48,113 bases of DNA from an uncultured Collinsella sp. (GTDB lineage: Bacteria > Actinomycetota > Coriobacteriia > Coriobacteriales > Coriobacteriaceae), in NCBI GenBank assembly GCA_900768265.1, contig CAAGCF010000002.1:1-48113 (forward strand). The letters run 5' to 3'. The position numbers were made by a program, and so were the translations under genes. The notes beneath the pieces were generated by a model. That model was given only the letters and a program-made list of their open reading frames with translations. It did no database searches and had not been told where the DNA came from. Every line of letters begins with the position of its first letter. Positions within the stretch are counted from its first letter, which is position 1. This document shows positions 16,788 through 24,411 of the stretch, one piece after another.

Positions 16788-17798
16788 CTAGATTGAGGTG
16801 GAGCCGAGCCAATTGAGTTTGCATTCGAGAATGCGCTGCTCACCGGGCGTGCTGCTGCCATCGAGTAGTGCGAGGAGCATCTCGGCCGCCTCCCTGCCTT
16901 CCTGGTCGACGGGCTCGATGATCGTGGAGACGGTCGGCGTGGTGAGGTTGGTCCAGTCTTCGCAGTTGAGTCCCAAAAGACCGATTTGCTGCGGAAGTAG
17001 ATGGGCCATGGGCTGGAGGGCCTTGTAGACACGGGGAAGTGCCCACTGATTTTGCACGAAGATAAGGGTTCGCTTGGCGGGGTTGAGCTTGTATTTAAAG
17101 TACTCGGTAAGCTCACTGACCGACGGCTTGTTGTGGTCGATGGGAATCGCTTTGTAGAGTTGTCCGTTCGCTGCCAGCGCCTCGGCATACCCCTGAAAAC
17201 GCTCCATACGGGTGCGCATTTCGGTCATGTTGGCGGCAATGGAGAAAAAGTCCTCGTAGCCGGCATCGAGAAGCGCCTGCGTGGCATTGTACACGCCGTC
17301 GTAGAGGTTGGTTTTGATCCAGCTGGTGCCTGGGCTGTAGATGGCCGCGTCAAAAAAGACGACGGGCTTGCCGGCGCGCTTGATGCGGTCGTGGACGGCC
17401 TTGAAATTTGCCGTGGGCTGGATGATAAAACCATCGACGCCCAGCGAGAGCATTTTGTCGACATACATGAGCTCGGTCTCGGGGTTAAAGTTGCTCGTGC
17501 AAACGACCGTCTGGTAGCCCGCGGGGAGCATGACTTGTTCCATGCCGTTGAGGACGAGGCCCGCCCACTTGTTGGTGTTATCCAAAATGATGATGGCGAT
17601 GACGTGGGTCTGCTTGCCGGTGAGCGTTTGCGCTTGGGCGTTGGGAACGTATCCGAGTTCCTTGATGACGCGCGCAATCTTTGCCTGCGTCTTCTCGCTA
17701 AGCTTTTCTCGTTTGTCGTTGAGGTAATACGAGACGCTTGCCGTCGAGGTTCCCGCCTCTCGAGCGACGTCTGCGATTGTAACGCGCTGTTTTGCCAC
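16788..17798 (-). CDS. LacI-family transcriptional regulator, probable regulator of the PTS-transketolase operon
   Basis: LacI/GalR DNA-binding protein with an N-terminal helix-turn-helix (VTIADVAREAGTSTASVSYYL) and a periplasmic-binding-like effector domain. A GTG start at 17798 is chosen because GGAAGGAG lies five bases upstream; an in-frame ATG at 17834 lies before that site and would add 12 residues. Length from GTG is 336. It is transcribed away from the sugar operon starting at 18214, and a palindrome and a direct repeat lie between them (18020-18053), so it likely controls that operon through a sugar phosphate or sugar effector. Confidence 0.92.
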   Translation of the reverse strand: MAKQRVTIADVAREAGTSTASVSYYLNDKREKLSEKTQAKIARVIKELGYVPNAQAQTLTGKQTHVIAIIILDNTNKWAGLVLNGMEQVMLPAGYQTVVCTSNFNPETELMYVDKMLSLGVDGFIIQPTANFKAVHDRIKRAGKPVVFFDAAIYSPGTSWIKTNLYDGVYNATQALLDAGYEDFFSIAANMTEMRTRMERFQGYAEALAANGQLYKAIPIDHNKPSVSELTEYFKYKLNPAKRTLIFVQNQWALPRVYKALQPMAHLLPQQIGLLGLNCEDWTNLTTPTVSTIIEPVDQEGREAAEMLLALLDGSSTPGEQRILECKLNWLGSTSI

Positions 17799-18019
17799 AG
17801 CGACTCCTTCCGACAGATGAGCATTTTCCAACATGATGACTTTGAGTCTTGGTGAGGGATGCGCTTCGGTGAGCGACTTTTTCCTTTCATATGAGTATGC
17901 AACAAATGCGGTATACGGGTGGGGTCGAAATTTGCGACCGGCATGTGCATCTGCCGTCTACCGAGAAAATCAAATACTTCTTGACTTTTGAAATCGAGGG
18001 TAAAATCGCAGGATTCATT

Positions 18020-18053
18020 TTTGGTTAAACGCATAACCAAATAGCATAACCAA
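18020..18053. promoter_or_regulatory. LacI-type operator cluster between regulator and PTS operon
   Basis: TTTGGTTA (18020-18027) and TAACCAAA (18034-18041) form an 8-bp inverted repeat with a 6-base spacer. The right arm GCATAACCAA (18031-18040) is repeated exactly at 18044-18053, a 13-base period. The rest of the 415-base gap 17799-18213 shows a possible TTGACT at 17981-17986 but no well-spaced -10, and a long leader before the EIIBC ribosome binding site. Confidence 0.6.
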
Positions 18054-18213
18054 CGCTCTGACCTGCGCGTTTACCGAAATAAGCTAGCATTAAGAAAAAC
18101 GAGCACCTATATTGGTCTTGTCGAAAAGACAGCAAGTCCAAACGGCAGGGGATGCTCCGGAGGCCTCCGCAAACGGTGTCTTGCGCACGCAACTCTATGA
18201 AAAGAGGGAAGCA

Positions 18214-19686
18214 ATGAAGATCGTAGGCGTTGCCGCCTGTACCGTGGGTATTGCCCACACGTATATGGCCCAGAAGGCGATTCAGGATGAATGCGCCGCC
18301 CGTGGCATCGAGTGCAAAGTCGAGGCTCAGGGTGGCCTGGGTATCGAGAACGAGCTGACGCAGGAAGACGTGGATTCCGCCGACCTGGTGCTCGAGTCCG
18401 TCGACGTGGGTGTCGAGAACGAGGATCGTTTTGAGCAGAAGATGGCCGAGGGCAAGTTCCTGAAGGTCGGCACCTCGGATGTAATCGCCGATCCGGTAAA
18501 GATCATCGACCAGGCCGTTGAGATCATCAAGGCGACGGGTGGCGCCGTTGACGCGCCCAAGGCCGAGGCCAAGGCAGAGAAGAAGGCCGTCTCCGCTGCC
18601 CCGCAGGCCCCGACACCGGCGTCCAAGCAGTCTATCTTTGCCGATCCTGGCAAGACGCTGCTCAATGCATTCAATACCGGCGTTTCCTATTTTATCCCCA
18701 TCGTCGTTATCGGCGGCGTGTTTCTCGCCTTCTCGCTGGCATCCGGTACCGCCGGCGCCAACGGCATGGAGGTTACGAACCCGCTGATGGTGAGTCTTAA
18801 CACCATCGGCATGGCCGGCATCTCCATGATGATCCCGGTGCTTGCGGCTTACATCTCCTACTCGATGGCCGGCAAGCCCGCGCTTGCCCCTGGCTTCGTC
18901 CTGGGCTACTTGGTTAACAACGCCGTCGTCACCCCGAGCGGCAACAGCGTTTCGACCGGCTTCTTGGGTGCCATGATCATGGCGGTTATCTGCGGCTACT
19001 TTGTCCGCTGGATGAAGACCTGGAAGGTCAACAACACCATTCAGACCATCATGCCGATTTTGATCATCCCGATTCTGACCTCGCTCGTCCTGGGCATGGC
19101 CTACATCTACATCCTGGCCACGCCGCTTGGCTTTGTGATGGATTGGCTCACCAGCGTGCTCGGTAGCCTGCAGGGCGGCTCCGCCGTCGTCCTGGGCCTG
19201 GTCATTGGTGTTATGACCGCCTTCGATATGGGTGGCCCCATCAACAAGACCGCTTCGACCTTTACCATGGCCATCATGGCCTCCGGCATCTACGGCCCCA
19301 ACGGTATGTTCCGCGTCGCCGTCGCCATTCCCCCGATCGCCTGTGGTCTCGCCGCGCTCATCGCCAAGAACAAGTTCGATGACGCTGACCGTCAGATGGG
19401 CATCTCCGCGCTGTTCATGGGCTGCATCGGCATTACTGAGGGCGCTATCCCCTTCGCGGTCAAGGATCTTGGCCACACCCTGCCCGGCATCTGCATCGGC
19501 TCTGCCGTGGGCGCGGCGCTTGCCGCCTTCCAGGGCATCGACTGCTACGTTCCGCACGGTGGCTTTATCGTCGCCCTGGCCACCAACAACGTCGCGCTGT
19601 TCTGCCTGGACATCGTGATTGGCTCCGTGGTCGCCGCTGCAATCCTGATTGCGATGAAGCCCACGCTCGATAAGCAGGCCAAGTAA
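18214..19686 (+). CDS. PTS fructose-family transporter subunit EIIBC
   Basis: Membrane component of a phosphotransferase system that imports and phosphorylates a sugar. The EIIB domain at the N-terminus has the phosphorylated cysteine C9 in ACTVGIAHTYMA, close to the canonical ACPTGIAHTYMA. A proline-to-threonine/valine change precedes the GIAHT part. An Ala/Lys-rich linker (about residues 110-135) leads into a hydrophobic EIIC domain with GGPINKTASTF and TEGAIPFA. Length 490. ATG 18214 follows AGAGGGAA; an open frame from 18112 lacks this. The matching EIIA is the last gene of the operon. Confidence 0.93.
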   Translation: MKIVGVAACTVGIAHTYMAQKAIQDECAARGIECKVEAQGGLGIENELTQEDVDSADLVLESVDVGVENEDRFEQKMAEGKFLKVGTSDVIADPVKIIDQAVEIIKATGGAVDAPKAEAKAEKKAVSAAPQAPTPASKQSIFADPGKTLLNAFNTGVSYFIPIVVIGGVFLAFSLASGTAGANGMEVTNPLMVSLNTIGMAGISMMIPVLAAYISYSMAGKPALAPGFVLGYLVNNAVVTPSGNSVSTGFLGAMIMAVICGYFVRWMKTWKVNNTIQTIMPILIIPILTSLVLGMAYIYILATPLGFVMDWLTSVLGSLQGGSAVVLGLVIGVMTAFDMGGPINKTASTFTMAIMASGIYGPNGMFRVAVAIPPIACGLAALIAKNKFDDADRQMGISALFMGCIGITEGAIPFAVKDLGHTLPGICIGSAVGAALAAFQGIDCYVPHGGFIVALATNNVALFCLDIVIGSVVAAAILIAMKPTLDKQAK

Positions 19687-19700
19687 ACCTTTAAGGACTC

Positions 19701-19761
19701 CGGTTGTGCGGAGGGATGGATTTGACTCCGCACAACCGCCCCTACACAACAAAATCCATCC
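19701..19761 (+). ncRNA. Predicted H-type RNA pseudoknot in the EIIBC-GatZ intergenic region
   Basis: Stem 1 pairs 19701-19713 with 19726-19738 (13 bp, CGGTTGTGCGGAG with its complement). Its loop holds GGATGGATTT (19714-19723), which is the exact complement of AAATCCATCC at 19752-19761, so 10 further pairs can form and close a pseudoknot. A GGGCCCA/TGGGTCCC hairpin follows at 19771-19789. The element lies in the 144-base gap inside the operon, upstream of the GatZ-like gene. Confidence 0.6.
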
Positions 19762-19830
19762 GTACTGATAGGGCCCACATCTGGGTCCCAGGGAACTTTT
19801 GTCAAAAATCCTCTGGAGAAGGAGAACAAA

Positions 19831-21099
19831 ATGTCCAACCTCACCATCCGCCAGGCCGTTCAGGGCATGCTCAAGCTGCAGGATAGCGGCGATCACGCAA
19901 CCATGGTCGGCATTGGCCCCATGAGCCCCAACCTGATTCAGGCCGTGTTCGAGCTTGCCAAGGACGAAGATTTCCCGCCCATGTTTATCGCCAGCCGCAA
20001 CCAGGTCGATATGGACGAGATGGGCGCCGGCTACGTCAACGGTTGGGACCAGACGCGCTTTGCCGCCGACATCAAGAAGGTTGCCGACGAGGTGGGTTAC
20101 ACCGGTCCGTACTACCTGTGCCGCGATCACGGCGGTCCGTGGCAGCGCGACGAGGAGCGTAACGCCCACCTGCCCGAGGACGAGGCCATGGAGCTCGCCC
20201 GCAAGTCCTTCGTCGCCGACATGGAGGCAGGCTTTGACCTGCTGATGGTCGACCCCACCAAGGACCCCTATCAGATCGGCAAGGTTATTCCGCTCGACGT
20301 GGTGCTTCGCCGCACGATCGATCTTATCGACTACCTTGAGCAGTACCGTCGCGAGCATAACCTGCCCGAGGTTGCCTATGAGGTCGGTACCGAGGAGACC
20401 AATGGCGGCCTGACCTCCACAGACAAGTACGAGGAGTTCATTTCTCAGCTGCAGCCCGAGCTCGAGAAGCGTGGCTGCCCCATGCCCACCTTTATCGTCG
20501 GCCAGACCGGTACGCTCACCCGTTGGACCGAGCAGGTCGGTCATTACAACTTTAAGAACGCCCGCGAGCTCGCCGACATGGCCAAGCGCTACGGCGTGGG
20601 CCTGAAGGAGCACAACGCCGACTACCTGGATGACGCGACGCTGCTCGAGCACATCCCGGCACACGTGACCGCTTCCAATGTCGCCCCTCAGTACGGCACC
20701 GAGGAGACCCGCGCTTACCTCAAGCTCTGCGCTACCGAGCAGATCCTGGTCGACAACGGCCTGTGCGACGATCCTTCCGACCTGTACCACACGCTGTTGG
20801 TCAAGGCCATCAAGACCGAGCGCTGGCGCAAGTGGATGACCGGCGATGACGTTAACCTGCAGGTTGATGACATCCTGGCAGACGACGAGCTCAGCCTGAA
20901 GATTCTGGATGTCTCCGGCCACTACGCCTTTAACGATCCCGAGGTCAAGGAGCAGGTCGAGAAGCTCTACCGCAACCTCGCTGCCCAGGACATCGACGGC
21001 AAGCGTTTTGTGATCGAGCACATCAAGCGCCCGATCAAGCAGTACGTCGTCGGCCTTAACCTCAAGGGCGTCACGAGCCGCATCGAGAAGGCTCTCTAA
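19831..21099 (+). CDS. GatZ/KbaZ-like protein (tagatose-bisphosphate aldolase non-catalytic subunit or sugar-phosphate 4-epimerase family)
   Basis: Member of the Tagatose_6_P_K family (PF08013). The 422-residue product matches the GatZ layout: NQVDMDEMGAGYVNGW near the N-terminus, CRDHGGPWQRDEE corresponding to GatZ GGDHLGPN, and AGFDLLMVDPT. GatZ partners a class II aldolase GatY, but no GatY gene is here. Some relatives without GatY act as tagatose- or fructose-6-phosphate 4-epimerases, so an epimerase role is plausible. GGAGAAGGAG lies upstream of ATG 19831. Its neighbours are PTS EIIBC and transaldolase. Confidence 0.82.
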   Translation: MSNLTIRQAVQGMLKLQDSGDHATMVGIGPMSPNLIQAVFELAKDEDFPPMFIASRNQVDMDEMGAGYVNGWDQTRFAADIKKVADEVGYTGPYYLCRDHGGPWQRDEERNAHLPEDEAMELARKSFVADMEAGFDLLMVDPTKDPYQIGKVIPLDVVLRRTIDLIDYLEQYRREHNLPEVAYEVGTEETNGGLTSTDKYEEFISQLQPELEKRGCPMPTFIVGQTGTLTRWTEQVGHYNFKNARELADMAKRYGVGLKEHNADYLDDATLLEHIPAHVTASNVAPQYGTEETRAYLKLCATEQILVDNGLCDDPSDLYHTLLVKAIKTERWRKWMTGDDVNLQVDDILADDELSLKILDVSGHYAFNDPEVKEQVEKLYRNLAAQDIDGKRFVIEHIKRPIKQYVVGLNLKGVTSRIEKAL

Positions 21100-21118
21100 G
21101 TAGCTTTTCCTACACGAC

Positions 21119-21191
21119 GCCGGGCCCGGGGCATGTCCCAGCTGCGGGCCCGGCACATAGGACAAAGGGACATCCCCTTTGTCCTATTTTT
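21119..21191 (+). terminator. Tandem hairpins between the GatZ-like and transaldolase genes
   Basis: Hairpin 1 pairs GCCGGGCCC (21119-21127) with GGGCCCGGC (21146-21154). Hairpin 2 pairs ATAGGACAAAGGG (21157-21169) with CCCTTTGTCCTAT (21175-21187), 13 perfect pairs followed by TTTTT. The second has terminator form inside the operon, so it may attenuate or only partly stop transcription. Confidence 0.75.
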
Positions 21192-21224
21192 TGAGTTTTG
21201 GATTCCTTAGAAGGAGTTTGCACT

Positions 21225-21908
21225 ATGAAGTTCTTTATCGATACCGCCAACCTTGACGAGATCGCCGAGGCCAAGAGCTGGGGCTGCCTTGCCGGCGTCA
21301 CCACCAACCCGTCCCTGTACGCCAAGACCGGCGGCAAGCTTGCAGACTTTGAGCCCCACATGCTCAAGATCGCCGAGCTTTGCGAGGGACTGCCCGTGTC
21401 CGCCGAGTCCACCGCGACTACTGCCGAGGGCATGATCGAGGAGGGCAAGCGTCTTGCCGCCCTGGCTCCCAACATCGTGGTTAAGCTTCCCGTGTGTGAG
21501 GCCGGCCTCGCCGCCTGCCGCGCCCTGGCCGATGCAGGCGTGCGCGTCAACATGACGCTTGTTTTCTCGCCGACCCAGGCCCTCATGGCCGCCAACGCCG
21601 GTGCCCGCTACATCAGCCCGTTCGTCGGCCGCTTTGACGACATCGCCGAGGACGGTATTTCGCAGCTCGACAACGTTGTGACCTGCATTAAGAACTATGA
21701 CTGGACTGGCAAGAACGTCGACGACACCGTCGAGATCATCACCGCATCCGTCCGCACGCCCAATCACGTGACCCAGGCGGCGCTGCTCGGTGCCGATATT
21801 GCGACCGTCCCCATGGCTGCTCTTAAGAAATGTCTGCATCACCCGCTGACCGACCAGGGCCTTGCCTCGTTCGAGGCCGACTGGAAAAAGGTCGTCGAGG
21901 CACAGTAA
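21225..21908 (+). CDS. Small transaldolase (FSA/TalC/MipB family)
   Basis: Class I aldolase-fold enzyme that forms a Schiff base with a ketose phosphate. The 227-residue product begins MKFFIDTANLDEI and has the catalytic lysine K87 in VVKLPVC. Position 61 is glutamate (SAESTATT) where fructose-6-phosphate aldolase FSA of E. coli has Q59 and classical transaldolases carry a glutamate, which points to transaldolase rather than plain aldolase activity. ATG 21225 has AAGGAG eight bases upstream. It lies directly before the transketolase pair, consistent with a sugar-phosphate rearrangement. Confidence 0.92.
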   Translation: MKFFIDTANLDEIAEAKSWGCLAGVTTNPSLYAKTGGKLADFEPHMLKIAELCEGLPVSAESTATTAEGMIEEGKRLAALAPNIVVKLPVCEAGLAACRALADAGVRVNMTLVFSPTQALMAANAGARYISPFVGRFDDIAEDGISQLDNVVTCIKNYDWTGKNVDDTVEIITASVRTPNHVTQAALLGADIATVPMAALKKCLHHPLTDQGLASFEADWKKVVEAQ

Positions 21909-21970
21909 CGATGGTTCTGCCGGCCCAGCATTTGTTATGCCGGGCCGGCGTGCTCAAGAGAGGAAACTCC

Positions 21971-22801
21971 ATGACCGATCAGGAACTGGCCAAGATTGCC
22001 AATGAGGTTCGCCGCGGTATTGTCACGGGTGTCCACGCTGCCAAGTCGGGGCATCCGGGCGGATCGCTTGGCGCCGCCGACATTATGACCTACCTCTACT
22101 TTGAGGAAATGGATGTCGACCCGGCGAATCCGAGCCGCGCCGAGCGCGATCGCTTTGTGCTCTCCAAGGGACATTGCGCTCCGGCACTCTATGCCGTGCT
22201 CGCCGAACGCGGGTTCTTTCCCAAGGAGGAGCTCGAGACGCTCCGTCATATCGGCAGCCGCCTGCAGGGCCATCCCAATATGAATGACACTCCGGGCGTC
22301 GACATGTCTACCGGATCGCTCGGTCAGGGTATCTCCGCCGCGGTTGGAATGGCACTCGCCGCAAAGCACTGGGGTGACAGCAACCGCGTCTACACGCTAT
22401 TGGGCGACGGCGAGTGCGAGGAGGGCCAGGTGTGGGAGGCGGCCATGTTCGCCGGCAACCACGACTTGGATAACCTCGTCGCTATCATCGATCACAATGG
22501 CCTGCAAATTGACGGCAGTATCGACGAAGTTAACTCGGCTATGCCGCTTGCCGACAAGTTCCGCGCCTTTAAGTGGCATGTGATCGAGCTTGCCGACGGT
22601 AACGACATGGCGCAGATTGCCGCCGCCTTTGCCGAGGCCCGCAAAGTGAGCGACTCGCCCGTGGCCATTATCGCCGAGACGGTGAAGGGCAAGGGCGTCT
22701 CCTTTATGGAAAACCAGGTTGGCTGGCACGGCAAGGCACCCAACGATGAACAGTTTGAGCAGGCCATGGCCGAGCTCGCAGCAGCAGGGGAGGAGCTCTA
22801 A
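21971..22801 (+). CDS. Transketolase N-terminal (TPP-binding) subunit
   Basis: First half of a split transketolase that transfers two-carbon units between sugar phosphates in the pentose phosphate network. It carries the thiamine diphosphate motif GDGECEEGQVWEAAMFA and the substrate histidines in SGHPGGSLGAAD and KGHCAPALYA. Length 276. ATG 21971 follows AGAGAGGAAA; an open frame from 21830 overlaps the transaldolase gene and is not used. Its TAA shares one base with the ATG of the next gene, so the two halves should be made in equal amounts. Confidence 0.94.
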   Translation: MTDQELAKIANEVRRGIVTGVHAAKSGHPGGSLGAADIMTYLYFEEMDVDPANPSRAERDRFVLSKGHCAPALYAVLAERGFFPKEELETLRHIGSRLQGHPNMNDTPGVDMSTGSLGQGISAAVGMALAAKHWGDSNRVYTLLGDGECEEGQVWEAAMFAGNHDLDNLVAIIDHNGLQIDGSIDEVNSAMPLADKFRAFKWHVIELADGNDMAQIAAAFAEARKVSDSPVAIIAETVKGKGVSFMENQVGWHGKAPNDEQFEQAMAELAAAGEEL

Positions 22802-23739
22802 TGGCAGACGTCAAGAAAGTCGCCACGCGCGTTAGCTATGGCGAGGCACTTGTCGAGCTGGGCAATGAGCGCGATGACTTTGTGGTTCTCGATGCCGACC
22901 TGGCCGCCGCCACGCAGACCGGCAAGTTTAAGGCTGCGCACCCTGAGCGCTTCTACGATGCCGGCATTGCCGAGAGCAACTTGATGGGGCTTGCCGCCGG
23001 CATTGCGACCACGGGTCACGTCGCCTTTGCGAGCACCTTTGCCATGTTCGCTGCCGGCCGCGCGTACGAGCAAGTGCGTAATTCCATCGGCTATCCGCAT
23101 CTCAACGTCAAAATCGGTGCCACGCATGCGGGCATCTCGGTCGGTGAAGACGGCGCCACGCATCAATGCTGCGAGGACATCGCGCTCATGCGCACGATCC
23201 CGGGTATGACGGTGATCGTTCCCGCCGATGACATCGAGGCTCGCGCTTGCGTGCGCGCCGCCTATGAGTTTGAGGGACCGGTCTACATGCGCTTCGGCCG
23301 CCTGGCAACACCGGTCATCAACGACCGCGAGGACTATGAGTTCAAGATTGGTCGCGGCGTGGTCGTGCGCGAGGGGTCCGATGTGACCATCATCGCCTGC
23401 GGCCTGATGGTCGCCGAGGCGCTTGAGGCTGCCGAGGCGCTCGCTGCCGATGGCATTGACGCCGAGGTCATCAACATGCACACGATCAAGCCGCTTGATG
23501 AGCGTCTGGTGGTTGCCAGCGCCAAGAAGACCGGCCGTGTGGTCACCGCAGAGGAGCATTCGATTGTCGGCGGTCTTGGCGAGGCCGTTGCCTCGGTGCT
23601 CACAGAGCAGCACCCGGTGCCCATGCGCCGCGTCGGCGTGCGCGATGTGTACGGCGAGTCCGGTCCTGCGGTCGACTTGCTGCATAAGTACGGTTTGGAC
23701 GCCGACGGCATCGAAGCCGCGGTCAGGTCCGTGTTGTAG
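22801..23739 (+). CDS. Transketolase C-terminal subunit
   Basis: Second half of the split transketolase, holding the pyrimidine-binding and C-terminal domains. Features include DADLAAATQTGKFKAAHPERFYDAGIAESN, where the glutamate before SN activates TPP, and the SVGEDGATHQ loop. Length 312. The start overlaps the previous stop by one base (TAATG). Split transketolases of this size are common in archaea, Firmicutes and Actinobacteria. Confidence 0.94.
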   Translation: MADVKKVATRVSYGEALVELGNERDDFVVLDADLAAATQTGKFKAAHPERFYDAGIAESNLMGLAAGIATTGHVAFASTFAMFAAGRAYEQVRNSIGYPHLNVKIGATHAGISVGEDGATHQCCEDIALMRTIPGMTVIVPADDIEARACVRAAYEFEGPVYMRFGRLATPVINDREDYEFKIGRGVVVREGSDVTIIACGLMVAEALEAAEALAADGIDAEVINMHTIKPLDERLVVASAKKTGRVVTAEEHSIVGGLGEAVASVLTEQHPVPMRRVGVRDVYGESGPAVDLLHKYGLDADGIEAAVRSVL

Positions 23740-23751
23740 GGAGGGCTTTCC

Positions 23752-24204
23752 ATGGGATTTGTATCTGCCAACCAAGTGACGATTGGCCACGCCGCCGCCT
23801 CGCGCGAGGACGCGTTGCATTATCTGTCTGAGCAGTCTGTTGAGCTCGGTTTTGCCGATGACGCATCTGCCGTAGAGGCGGCTTTTATTGCTCGCGAAAA
23901 CGAGGCCGAGACTGGCCTTGTCGCCGGGTTTGCTGTTCCGCATGCCAAGAGCGACGCGATCCATACGCCGGGCGTTGCCGTGCTCAAGCTGGCCGAGCCC
24001 GTCGAGTGGCCGAGCTTTGACGGCGTGCCCGTCGATGTCGCGCTTGCGCTGTACGTGCCCGCCGGCGAAGCTGGAACCACGCATCTACGCCTGCTTTCAA
24101 AGGCTGCCGTGATGCTGATGGACGCCGGCTTCCGCGACAAGGTGCGCGCGAGCACCGATCCCGTCGAGATCGCGGAGCTTATTAACGCCGGGCTCGAGGG
24201 TTAG
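23752..24204 (+). CDS. PTS fructose/mannitol-type EIIA component
   Basis: Cytoplasmic phosphocarrier that passes phosphate from HPr to the EIIB domain encoded at 18214. The 150-residue product has the phosphorylated histidine H64 in GFAVPHAKSDAI, the hallmark of PTS_EIIA_2. GGGAGG precedes ATG 23752. It ends the operon before a strong terminator, and completes the transporter of its first gene. Confidence 0.94.
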   Translation: MGFVSANQVTIGHAAASREDALHYLSEQSVELGFADDASAVEAAFIARENEAETGLVAGFAVPHAKSDAIHTPGVAVLKLAEPVEWPSFDGVPVDVALALYVPAGEAGTTHLRLLSKAAVMLMDAGFRDKVRASTDPVEIAELINAGLEG

Positions 24205-24248
24205 GTGTAACCCGCCCGCTCAATCAATTGATCCTTCTCCAAGGAAAA

Positions 24249-24284
24249 GGGCCGCGACGCCATATAGGCGTCGCGGCCCTGTTT
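24249..24284 (+). terminator. Terminator of the PTS-transketolase operon
   Basis: GGGCCGCGACGCC and GGCGTCGCGGCCC are perfect 13-bp arms with a five-base loop, followed by TGTTTG. Confidence 0.9.
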
Positions 24285-24291
24285 GCGTTTC

Positions 24292-24325
24292 CCCAGATAA
24301 AACCTACCAAAATAAACCTGTCCCC
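24292..24325 (+). repeat. Dispersed 33-nt repeat, copy 1
   Basis: Begins CCCAGATAAAACC and ends AAACCTGTCCCC. An identical 33-base copy lies in reverse at 28983-29015 and a copy with one difference at 31312-31344. Here it follows the operon terminator and faces the end of the larE-like gene. Confidence 0.9.
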
Positions 24326-24382
24326 TTTTAGAAGGTCGGCAACAATTTATGTGGTTCAGGTTGAACCTGCGCAGCGCCGAGC

Positions 24383-24411
24383 GGTTGCGCCGTTTGTAAA
24401 ACGGCGCAACC
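24383..24411. terminator. 13-bp hairpin at the end of the larE-like gene
   Basis: GGTTGCGCCGTTT and AAACGGCGCAACC with a three-base loop, touching the larE-like stop on the minus strand. No T run follows on the minus strand, so it may be an RNA stabilising hairpin rather than a full terminator. Confidence 0.5.

Noticed and set aside
16788..17834. ATG 17834 as the start of the first LacI gene
   Set aside because: The best ribosome binding site, GGAAGGAG, lies inside that frame and points to GTG 17798, which also fits the family's usual N-terminus.
18025..21165. A 1046-codon open frame antisense to the EIIBC and GatZ-like genes
   Set aside because: It lies over genes with clear families on the plus strand and its translation is low-complexity Gly/Asp/His-rich without a domain. 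Long antisense frames arise from GC-rich codon bias.
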